A DNA stretch of 64,000 nt from Sympetrum striolatum (lineage: Eukaryota; Arthropoda; Insecta; Odonata; Libellulidae): NCBI GenBank assembly GCA_947579665.1, contig OX388343.1, positions 92,298,254-92,362,253 on the forward strand, written 5' to 3'. Below are positions 51,475 to 61,165 of the stretch, one piece after another (position 1 is the first letter of the stretch; each line of letters opens with the position of its first letter). A program made the translations under genes and the position numbers. Under the pieces are notes generated by a model. It had not been told where the DNA came from and made no database searches. It saw only the letters and a program-made list of their open reading frames with translations.

Positions 51475-51810
51475 TTAAAAAATATCTTCGATTTCCATGA
51501 TTTTCTTATTTGTAAGTTTCAACTTTGCCTCTAGTAGTTCCGCCTTCAAATGAAATATCTGTTCCTGAAGGCGGCCTTACTGTTCCTCATTCCTCTTCCT
51601 CATTTCGAACAGAAACTCATCTTGCTCCTTCAGCCTCCTTGATTTCTCCAATCAATCCAGCTGCAACAGCTGATTATACCTCTTCTCGTGCAGGGTACTG
51701 GCAGAGGCTGTTGATACTGTTCTACACTTACACAATGTTTTGGGCTTCCTCTCGCAGGATGGGGAAGGCAATGGAGTCTTGCCACTGTTTGGTAACTCTT
51801 GCAGAAAAAT
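51475..51810 (-). pseudogene. Myb/SANT-like (Harbinger-associated) protein C-terminal relic
   Basis: The minus strand, one frame with two in-frame stops, reads a Ser/Pro/Lys linker (PLPSPSCERKPKTLCK), then LHEKRYNQLLQLD, EKSRRLKEQDEFLFEMRKR and IFHLKAELLEAKLKL, ending in TAA at 51475-51477. A polar linker followed by a long charged coiled coil resembles the C-terminus of the Myb/SANT-like proteins carried by PIF/Harbinger transposons. The N-terminal Myb-like domain is not present. The assignment rests on pattern, not on a search. Confidence 0.5.
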
Positions 51811-51981
51811 GTTTGGAGCGTCCAATATAATTCATGTATCTGGAGGTGCCATCGCATTGTCGTAAGGACATTAATCAAACCATTTGATTGGCCGAACAAT
51901 TGTATTTATTAGTTACCGTTAGCGTCGCCAAGGGAGGAGTCGTCATATCGCTAACGGGTGGGCTGCAGGGGGCTGCGGGAC

Positions 51982-52126
51982 GGTCAAGCCTTTGGTGGTG
52001 GCAGACCGATGAGGTGTTGGGTCAGACCTTCCGATGGCAGACCGGCGGGATGAGGGGTGAAGCCTTTTGATGGTAGACCAGCAGGAGATGGGTCAAGCCT
52101 TTTGATGGCAGACCGACATGAGAGAG
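51982..52126 (+). repeat. Minisatellite, four ~36-bp units
   Basis: Four units begin at 51982, 52020, 52056 and 52091. Each starts GGTCAAGCCTTTTGATGG-like and continues GCAGACC. They are GC-rich against AT-rich flanks. Short overlapping open frames here are not convincing genes. Confidence 0.7.
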
Positions 52127-53304
52127 ACAGCCTTCGCTTAATCGGGCGTGGCCCTTAAATACTAGTCCTGATGTTAGCTGATGGGGGAAGAGGAGCTGAG
52201 GGCTCCTCGCTGGGGGTCCTAAGGACAATACGACTAATGCGACCACGTGAACCGCACTTGGTTTCAAGTGATCGTAAGGCCTTCCAACAGCATCACCTTC
52301 CTCCTCCTGCAACACATTTACTCGAACGGCTAGGAAAATTGAACAGTGTATAGGAAAAGCACACGAAATGAATCAAAAGAATCAATGATGATGATGAAGC
52401 ATATAGATTTGTAAATTCATTTAAATCGTGCGCGATGAATACAATTTACTTTTAAGGCAATAACAAACGTTTTATTATTATTGTAAAACAGCTACAAGTG
52501 GACTAATCGCCCGGTGGTAACATCTATTATATATAGATGCTTCTCCGGATTCATTCATATATTTATTTACAATTTACAACTGCAAATAGGCTGTTTTCCA
52601 GGTGGCAGTCTTAAAATGTTAAACATGATACTATACAAGTTAATCATAACACAATGTAATAAAACAATATTTACATATAAAAATAACGATATTGTAATAA
52701 GTATTTTTTTATTCTGGGTTTTTCAAGGTTCATATATATATATATATATATATTGTAACATTATTCCCTTGCACGGGAATGCATTTTTTCGTATTTATTG
52801 TTGTATCGTTAATTGTACTTTATTGTATTGTTTGTGAATTAGTCACGCGGAAGAATTACGCGAGTGACTTGTTTTAGTGTCGTTTGCGCCGAAGCGGCGC
52901 GGTGAGATAATGAGTGTGGAAAAATAGAAAAGTGATTTCGAGGAGTGCCAAAGAAGCTCTCGGGGGTGAAGGTCGAAAGGAAAAGTGACTGGCCAAGAAG
53001 GGCCGGAAAGCGTGGAGGTGTGGCAGTGGAAGCCGGAAAAGACGCTCGGGAACCAACGAAGCCGAAGGGACACCAGACACGCAAAGTTGTACATATTGTG
53101 AATACCGCGACTGTTGAGAGTCGAAAAGTGCTTTCAGTGATTTCGGGAATTGATTTGATTCAAGTAACTTTCCGCGACTTTATAGACGGTGTGGAAGGAT
53201 TTGTTCACGGACTTTGTTTCCCGTGAATTCCAGTTCATTCTCTGATATTATTTTGTTGGATGCATGTTTTTTTTGTTGGTCATTTGTTTTGGGGTTTGTT
53301 TAAA
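52127..53304. other. No gene recognised; (TA)n and a GC-rich block
   Basis: Contains TCTATTATATATAGATGCTTCTCCGG-like sequence at about 52,524-52,552, related to the palindrome arm at 57.3 kb, and a (TA)n tract at about 52,733-52,753. A GC-richer block at 52,840-53,230 has a 93-codon open frame (52,945-53,226) of unknown nature; it could be a retroelement terminal repeat or an untranslated exon. Confidence 0.45.
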
Positions 53305-55534
53305 TTGGTTAGGTTGGCTTTGTTAGGGTAGGCAAAAATTTGGCTTCTTTTATGTTTAATTCTGGCAAACCATATTAAAAACTTATTTTAATAAACTTTA
53401 AGATATGAGTTTGAGACCATTACTTTAGATAATAAATGCGGAATTGAGAAATTTTGGCACATTAGAGACATTGGTCTGTATTATATTTTTACCAGTAAAA
53501 ATAACTCTGGTGAACTTTATATTTTCTATGCTGGTCGAAAATAATGTTAACAGAATTGAGAAATCTTCTCATCTGCCAATTTTAGCCGGCCCTTATTTTA
53601 TGGGCCCTGAGTTAAGTAGAGTTTACCTCACTCTAGTAAAATGCCAACATCCGTACGTATCCACCCCTTTGCTAGGGCTATTGGGCACGTGCCTTCGGAG
53701 TTGTTAGGAAAGAGAAAATAATTTGGAAGTTTTAGTTTTAGTCTTTCTTTGACGGCAAAAAGTTAGTTTCCTGTGCTTTTGGTTTTCGGTTATCCTGCCA
53801 CAGTATTTTGGCTTCAAGGGACTCAACGAGATACAACGACGATCCGTTTGCCCTGGGGCTGTTATTTGGATATCTCTAGCTAATCCATCACATAAAGTAT
53901 GAGTAATTTATTAAAATAAGAAAAATATGGGTAAATGGGGTCTAAATATGATTTTTAGAAAATTTGACATTTTTTTACCAAGAGTGATAGGAATCTTAAA
54001 TGTTTTTATGCCGAAAATTGCGTATCTAAGTAGTGAATTGGGTACTTTTCATCATTCAACATGGAGAATTAAGCAACAGATCCTTATTTATTTCCGTTTT
54101 TAAAATAGTCTTTTACTTGACGTTTATTGAAACATAGGATTGTCTTTTGTGAAATGCATTTTTCCGAAATTACTCGATTGATGATCATCAAATAATTATA
54201 AAAGTGAAGGAAGCCTAATCCATCTTGGATCGAAAGAATCATCTGCTGAATTTTTTGATTCGCAAGTTGAACTTGAAAGATTAAACTCTGATGTGAATGA
54301 ATCTCTTAGGTACTGAATTGCTCCATATCCAGAAGGGATTTCCGTTTCGGAAGAGACTTGTGACGTGAATTTGCAATCTCTGCTAGTACATACAGCGTCA
54401 AGAATTTTAGCTTCAATATCAACAGTACAAGCCTCAAAGCGTAAAATCAAATGCTCTTTAACCTGCAAATATGGTTTCGATGGAAACTCTGGCCATTCAC
54501 TGTATAAGCAAGGATGGCAACAAGAGGGAAAATTTTACGAGTTCTTATTCGTGAGATCTCTCGTTCCTCTCCGTTCAGTCAACGATAATACAGATGAATA
54601 CCACTAATTCAGCGTTTTACTCAAACTTAGACTTAAAAGAAAGACAACTTTCATCTAGTCATTTCAATAATTTTGGTTATTATATTACATTAAGGTAAAA
54701 TAATATGGTCAGATCCGCAGCTATCCTCAACATGTTTTGGCAACCAATTTGGCTTCAATGGAAGAAGGAGACGAAGAGCATTCCGAAGATGGAATAAATT
54801 TTCCATTTTTTCAAGCTACTGCTGGGATACTGCCTGTCTCTACGTAAATTTGTATCATTGGTACTATATGCCTCCAACAGAACATAAAGTACTTATTCAC
54901 GGAACAGGAATATCAAAAGATACGATTCTTCCGTTGGGAGAGCTATCAGAAGAAGCCATGGAAGCTAGAAACAAAGATATCAGGAGGTTTCGGGTAAGAT
55001 TCATGAGGAAACACTCGAGAATAGCCACTAATGAGGATTTAATAAAAAGGCTGCTGGTAACATCAGATGCCAGGTTTACCATGTAAGGCACATTGAAATC
55101 CAGGAAGAAAAGGATCCTAAAAACAGAGTTAAGAAATCTCCTCATCATCGACGACCGAGAGAGTGAGTTATTTGAATCCGAGGATTCAGATAAAGAATAT
55201 TCTGACGACTGAGTGGGAGGCACTTAATAAGGTAATGAAATACGTTAATTACAATTTATAATTGAGATGTAAGCAGCTATTCCAACAATTAAGATAATAT
55301 GTATAAAATTCACAGGAATATAAACAATTTTAAGAGTTTTTATACGTATTAAACTAACTAACAAACAATTTCCCCAATGTGCCAAAATTTCTCAATTCCG
55401 CATTTATTATCTAAAGTAATGGTCTCAAACTCATATCTTAAAGTGTATTAAAATAAGTTTTTAATGTGGTTTGCCAGAATTAAACATAAAAGAAGCCAAA
55501 TTTTCGCCTAACCTAACAAAGCCAACCTAACCAA
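53305..55534 (+). mobile_element. Element with 156-bp terminal inverted repeats carrying a RAG1-like/Transib-type relic
   Basis: The left repeat (53305-53460, from TTGGTTAGGTTGGCTTTG to GAAATTTTGGCAC) recurs inverted at 55379-55534 with the same length and only a few differences, so the arms are young or under conversion. Between them are about 1.9 kb, including the broken transposase-like gene described separately. The outer tips carry TTAGG-like motifs. I see no clear target duplication, and the tips do not start with the CAC heptamer usual for Transib. The arms may therefore belong to another element that captured the relic, or to an unusual family. Confidence 0.7.
54200..55212 (+). pseudogene. 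RAG1-like / Transib-type DDE transposase, broken
   Basis: Segment 1 (54200-54607, one TGA at 54314-54316) contains CSLTCKYGFDGNSGHSLYKQ, then FLFVRSLVPLR. The Asp at 54479-54481 lies in the position of the first catalytic Asp of the Transib/RAG1 family (an x-D-G-x-x-x-x-S context). Segment 2 (about 54,760-55,212, a different frame, one TAA at 55084-55086) reads NLYHWYYMPPTEHKVLIHG, ILPLGELSEEAMEARNKDIR, then FRVRFMRKHSR, NEDLIKRLLVTSD and an acidic end. This parallels the RAG1 C-terminal catalytic segment (HKTLAH, a Ser-Glu block with the catalytic Glu just before xxNK, RRFR, ED-L, L-TS). The Glu at 54961-54963 would be the third catalytic residue. The middle part with the second Asp is missing, as is the N-terminus. 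It is non-functional through deletion, frameshift and stops. The family assignment is by motif recognition only. Confidence 0.62.
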
Positions 55535-56399
55535 AATGACACCGAAACCGGATTTGGGGATTCTAAGGCGCCCAGCCGGACCGCGCAGCGCTTAGGAAAA
55601 GTCCACCGCAATCACAGGGTAGCAGGTGAAATGAAACAGTCTCTTCAGATTCCATATCTAGAAGCCTTGCAAATTGACGTGGTATAAGAGACTTGATAGT
55701 CCATTCCTGTTTACCTAGTTGATTTCCTTACTTTATCTCGAAATTTGTCCGAAATAGGTGTCCGCCATTTTGTTGCTTTAAATAACCAAAGAACCATCTT
55801 AGAGCATGAAAAATTCAGCGAATTGAAAGACAAAGAGTAATGCTAGATTACTGTTATGTTGTTTTTTCCAACAGCTCCTCTCAAAACCAACTATATATCA
55901 ACGAACTCGAAATTCGTTAATGCCCCTAGCCTGAGGTAGCCATGTTGCGGGAGTAGAAGTGGCTGCAGGAATATCTAAAACGCTAAATGAACGAGCCCGA
56001 CCTCTTTCGCGCCCAACATCGCGCCTTTCCCACTCGGGTTCACTTCCGCGATCACTATTCATCTTCCGTCACGATTCCTCACGACTTGCCCAAAACACTT
56101 TGCACTTCACTTACTTACTGTTTTTCTCTTCCTGAGGTGTGTTTGGCGATAATCCATTTGGTGAATATCCCACCGCTGCTCTGTTAGGAAACCTCCTACT
56201 TCGATACACCAAAGAAGACACCCAGATTCCTCGAATCACACTCTTTATTCTCCCAAGGCTTACACATGCCCATCACGAGCACTCCCTCGAGCCGCCATTG
56301 CTCTCGTCACTCTGCGTTCCACTGTTTCTTTAGTCCTTGTCCCGCGGCAGCACCTGCCCGCCGCCCCCTTCACGCTTTTTCTGTCCCACATATATATAC
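55535..56399. other. No gene recognised; GC-rich block at 55,990-56,380
   Basis: A GC-richer segment (about 55,990-56,380) full of CTCCCTCG and CCGCCGCCCC-like stretches directly precedes the 56.4-kb repeat element. It may be part of an LTR or another element, but I see no termini, tRNA-primer site or coding motif. Confidence 0.45.
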
Positions 56400-58360
56400 A
56401 AGTAAAATGTAGCTTGCATACTGCAAGCAGTTCGAGAACACTAATTTCATGTCGGCATCATAACGGGACGGTCAACAAAAAAAAAGGATTGAAAATATCC
56501 CTAAAATTCTCTGCAAATTAAAATACATGGGAGTAGTTTTTCATTATTTTTTTGATGCACTTATGAAAATGATAAGAAGTTCGTGCTTAGCTGGAAGATA
56601 TACGGTAAGAATTAATATTAGAAAAAAATTTTCATATGCCCGTTTTATTCCTGGGTTCGATGCCAGAGCACAATAACTTTTCTCTCATAAGGAATACACG
56701 GGAAAAGTAGGACGTCGTTTGAGGCAGTTGCAAGCAATATTTCTGCTTGAATTTGCATTTTTAGTTAGAGATGGTGATTTTCAGTTGTGCTGCATAGAAA
56801 GTATGGCCAGAAAGACCCGGGTTCGATGCCGGGCGGTAAATATATCCCCCATATATAATACATTGGGGTAACTTTTCATAATTTTTTTAATGCATTTATC
56901 GATATGATTGGTAGTTGTTTCTTACATAGAAGATGTATATTTAGATTTACTTTATGAAAATAAAATAGATAAGACCATGCTGTTACTGAGTTCGATGCCA
57001 GAGCACATAAACATTTCTCTCATAAGGAATAGAAGGGAAAAGTAGAACGTCGTTTGAGGCACATGCAACCAATATTTAGGCTTGAATTTTCACACATAGT
57101 TAGAGATGGTGATCTTCTATTGTGTTGCATAGGAAGTATCATCAAAGACCCGGGTTCGATGCCGGACGGAGAAATTGCAGCGAATTTTAAGAATATTTTC
57201 AATACTTTTTCTACTTTTGAAGACCCTCTCGATATGATGTCGACTTTAAATTTGTGTTTACGACTTGCTTGCAGAATGCAAGCTACATTTTACTCGTATA
57301 TATATAGGTATATCCGGAGAAGCGTCTATATATAATAGATATTATATATAGACGCTTCTCCGGATATACCTATAAGTCATATATATATACGAGTAAAGTG
57401 TTGCCTGTTGCCGGCCCCGAAGTACCGATTTTTCCCGTTTACATGCATTGCTTTGATTTTCCGGAATTTTTAAAAAATACTTCCCGGATAGGTAGAGAAT
57501 CGAAACTCTAGGAGCCTATATATATGGTCATGATCTATCGAAAACATAAATGAGTTTTACGGAAAATATCTTGGGTTCGATGCTAGGTCGAGGCAAAAAT
57601 CGGCCGTTTAAAATGCATTGTGGCGATTTTTAAGATTTTTTTGGACCCTTTCCCGATGGCATGGAAACTTGAAATTCGGCAGGGAGTTGGAGATCATAAA
57701 TATATTTCATAATCAAATTTTATATATTCGCTGATGGTTCTTGGTTCGATCCCAGAGAGCAATTAACATTCCTCAATGCATTTCTTATGGAGATAACAGA
57801 AAAAGGTTTTACGCACTTTCCGGCATGATATCGACTTCAAACTTTTTATGAAACAAGATGAAGTTTTAATTAGACATACTGTGCATTCACAGCTACCAAT
57901 ATTTCCCGGGTTCGACACCAGGCGTCTCTACAATCAGTAAATTATCCGATTTTTAAGAATTAATTTAAACCCCTTCCCAATAATGTTAAAACATGAAATT
58001 AGGCATATAGATAAAGAACATTGATTAATTTGAAAAGCATGTTTTAGATTTCCTAGATCGTCCTTGGTTCGAATCCAGAGAGCCATTTACATTATTGAAA
58101 AGTAGGACGTCGTTTGAGACAGTTGGAGCGAATTTTTCTGCTTGAATTTTCACACTTAGTAAGAGATAGATATTTTCTGTTGTGCTGCATAGTAGGTTCA
58201 CCAGGAAGGCCTTGGTTTGATGCCAGACGATGAATTTGCAGCGAATTTTAAGAATATTTTCAATCCCTTTTTTTTTTCTTTTGAGGGCCGTCCCGATATG
58301 ATGCCGACATGAAATTAGTGTTGTCGATCTGCTTGCAGTATGCAAGCTACATTTTACTCG
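56400..58360. mobile_element. 2-kb inverted-repeat element built of ~167-bp B-box-bearing tandem units
   Basis: The ends are inverted copies of about 72 bp (56400-56472 and 58289-58360) containing AAAATGTAGCTTGCATACTG and CAAGCAG. A further copy of the right-end type lies inside at 57222-57298. The body is a tandem array marked by nine GGTTCGATGCC-like boxes starting at 56654, 56820, 56989, 57153, 57574, 57743, 57909, 58066 and 58214, typically 164-169 bp apart. Units 1 and 3 are close copies (335 bp apart) and unit 8 is related. The best boxes sit in CCCGGGTTCGATGCCGGG, which resembles a tRNA T-arm and polymerase III B box. No protein is encoded. Confidence 0.65.
57290..57397. repeat. Near-perfect palindrome with 30-bp arms
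   Basis: The arms 57307-57336 and 57341-57370 are perfect inverted copies (arm starts GGTATATCCGGAGAAGCGTC) around the 4-nt AGAT. The inversion continues outward, imperfectly, through (TA)n to TTTACTCG/CGAGTAAA. It sits between two end-type sequences of the 56.4-58.4 kb element, where the 167-bp spacing is interrupted (a 421-bp gap), so it looks like a junction of two inserted copies. It could extrude as a cruciform. Confidence 0.8.
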
Positions 58361-60153
58361 TATATAATACGAGTAAAATGTTGCTTGATACGGAGGGTCA
58401 AACATGAATAAATTTCCAAAAACACGCCCGATTTTATTTTTCTTCGAAAATCCTATATGTTAAGCTAATAGTGGACTTTTGGAAGGAATTTAGTGCAATA
58501 AAAAAACATTATATTCGATCAAATGGTACTTTATCTATACTATCCATCAGTTTCAAGGATATTGGTCAATATTTGTGTGGTGTTCCATCACAAAATGGCG
58601 GACGCTTTTTTCAGACAAATTTTGACATAAAGTAGTCGATATCTTTTGTTTAAAAAGTATGTGCAGCGGGAATTATAAAGCCGGAATGTTTAAAACTCTT
58701 TGAGAAACGAGTGGTTTAGAGAGCTTGCGAGCATTGGAATCCACACTTTTTAGGAGACCTTGTAAACTCACCATTTTGTTGTTATTTTAATTCGGTGTAG
58801 GAATATACATTAAATTTAAATATAGTGAATTAATGAACTGATAATCATTATAGATATAAATTTAGTGTTTACAGCCTAAAAATATAAACATAAAAATTAA
58901 CGAAGAAATTACTTTGCTTATTTATTGTTCATGCTAAATTCTCAAAAACTGCTCGTGGTGGACAATTTTCATTAACACTGCTGAATTTAGGGCAAAAAAT
59001 ACATTACGATACAAGTAACAACGTAAGTGTTACCAAAACCTTATCCTGTTACCAGGCCTGTGTTATTAATTTACTCTTGTATCTTACAGATATCTAATGC
59101 GAAGAAAAAAGATATAGAACGTGTAGATTCGAATTATATTTTACTAATGCTTGCAAAGTAACTAAATAGAAAAATAATACCTTCATGCTTTAGTATTATA
59201 TATTAAAATATCTAAAGGATCAAAAAAATTCGGAATATAAATGACATATCTTCTTCAATTGAAATGATTAATAGATACTTCGACGCTCGTAGCTCAAGTA
59301 GGGAAAAATGAAACTAAGGCCCATTTGAATGAATATTGGCTTTAATTATTAATCGAATCTGCACTAAATTTCAGTAGATCTTGTAGCATTTTTCAAATGG
59401 GTTCGAGGTATATGGATAATTTGTTTTGAGATTTAAATCGCTCAGGGAAATCCTACGTTACCGTGGCAGCATATCTGGAACCTTCTATATCTTGGACATT
59501 ATGGTCATCAGTCCCTTTGTTACGGAATTGAAAGTATGAATCGCACATAAAATGCAGCAAAATGAAGTCGGTAAATGTATATCTTTATAAAAAGAGCACA
59601 TGAGGAGGATCCAGTTACTTGGTTATTCTTAGTCATACATTTAATTACGCATAATGGGCTTAAAGCGAAAAGTGGGCAAAACTTCTTTTCAGAGCTGGAC
59701 CTTAGAATCTTCATTGCAAAACGATTGAATTCTATATTGTAGTTAAGCATCATGGAATCCCCGAATGCAATTTCTTAGTCTTTTAAATGTTGTTAAGTGT
59801 AACAATTATACAATTGCATGATTCAAGTTATCATATTCAAAATTTATATGAAGAGATAGGAATTATTTACCTCTACCTCCTATAATCGACGTGTAATTAG
59901 ATATTTTTATGTTCTATTGAAATATCTGTATTTTATTTATTGCTGTAAAAATACTTCTGGAGATTTTTTCATCCTCTATAGCAGTGGCAGTTAGATTAGA
60001 GGGTGCGTCAACAGTATAGGTTATTTGCCCTACTAACAGAAATTGAGACATTCTAGCAGAATGATAGAGAAAGCTTTAGTTTCAATTATACGGTCATTAT
60101 TTGTAGAGGGTTATGAAAATTAGCTGCAAGTATTTGGGCTTCAATTGAGATAA
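58361..60153. other. No gene recognised
   Basis: It begins with TACGAGTAAAATGTTGCTTG, a variant of the preceding element's tip, then AT-rich DNA with no coding or repeat feature that I can support. Confidence 0.5.
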
Positions 60154-60545
60154 TTAGATTTGATTCATAAATTTTGCCTCTTTTAGAAACTTGATAATCT
60201 TCTCTATCGACCTTTCGTCATCGATTAAAATGTCTTTCAGGTTTCCCTTAATGATTAGTCTCTCTCGTGAGGCCTGGTATTTCTCACGTCAAGATATGTT
60301 TGACTGTCATTGGGTCTCTGCAGGTATGACAAAAAGGAGGTTCCTTCATCTGTGTGAATAGTGTGTGTGGGAATAGTGCCCAATCCTGAGGTGAATAGCT
60401 TCTGCCCTGCGGCATTTCCTCAAAGATGTGCCCCATGACGTTATATCCTATGTCATACGATGTTTTGTCTTCTATGTTAGTCGAAAATGTTTGAAGGAAT
60501 TGACCTAGAGAAATCTTTATATCTGGAAATTTTAGTCGATCAGTA
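60154..60545 (-). pseudogene. Non-LTR retrotransposon ORF2 C-terminal relic
   Basis: On the minus strand one frame reads LKFPDIKISLGQFLQTFST, IGYNVMGHIFEEMPQ, SPQDWALFPHTLFTQ and KEPPFCHTCRDPMTVKHIL. A shifted frame continues EKYQASRERLIIKGNLKDIL and stops at 60154. The CxxC...H...(C)..Y...R arrangement after a P-rich block marks the region following RNase H in jockey/I-like elements. One frameshift and a lost Cys position make it non-functional. Confidence 0.75.
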
Positions 60546-60968
60546 TGTTACAGGCGCTGAGGTAAGTACCGTTTATGACTCCCTTGGGCTACGCTAACAC
60601 ACTTGAGACACTAACCAAGGCGCATGACTTCAGTCGTACATTGAAAAAACGTTTATTCTCAAGCCACTGAATCTCTCTAAGGCTATATATTTATTGTTAA
60701 ATTCCCAATAAAACACTTCTTACTGAAAACCTTGTATATGTTTAAAAGTTAATGTTTGGGATTTCTCCCTTTGGTTAATAGATGAACTTTAGTACAGTTC
60801 AAATAACCAATCCAAACGACCTAGTTGAAAATCATATTTGAACTAAAATTGTTGTGGTAGTTTCACGGCGTAAAATGGTAATATTACCGATAGGAAATAG
60901 GAATTTAGGAAAACTCTTTGATGGAGGAAAGTCATACATAAAAAATAAATATTCTATAAAATAACCAA
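60546..60968. other. No gene recognised
   Basis: AT-rich 3' flank of gene E. Nothing identifiable. Confidence 0.5.
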
Positions 60969-60974
60969 TTTATT
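60969..60974 (-). terminator. Poly(A) signal of PV-core gene E
   Basis: AATAAA on the minus strand, 192 bp past the stop codon at 61,166. Confidence 0.55.
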
Positions 60975-61165
60975 TCGACAAGATCAGAATTTTATAACAA
61001 AAATCGTAAATCATGCTGCAGAAACAATAGTATCGTCTAGAAAATATAGACAAATCGTATTCGTTCGTGAGAATTGTATTATTTCGTATAGGTATTTCTC
61101 ACAAAACCAATGAGAGTGTTGGGTCATTACTGGTGGCAGCTGAATGGTCAATGGAAACCTTTCCC

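Noticed and set aside
56654..58224. Nine GGTTCGATGCC-like boxes as possible tRNA genes
   Set aside because: No cloverleaf can be drawn and no acceptor stem or anticodon arm is present; they are marks of a tandem repeat unit.
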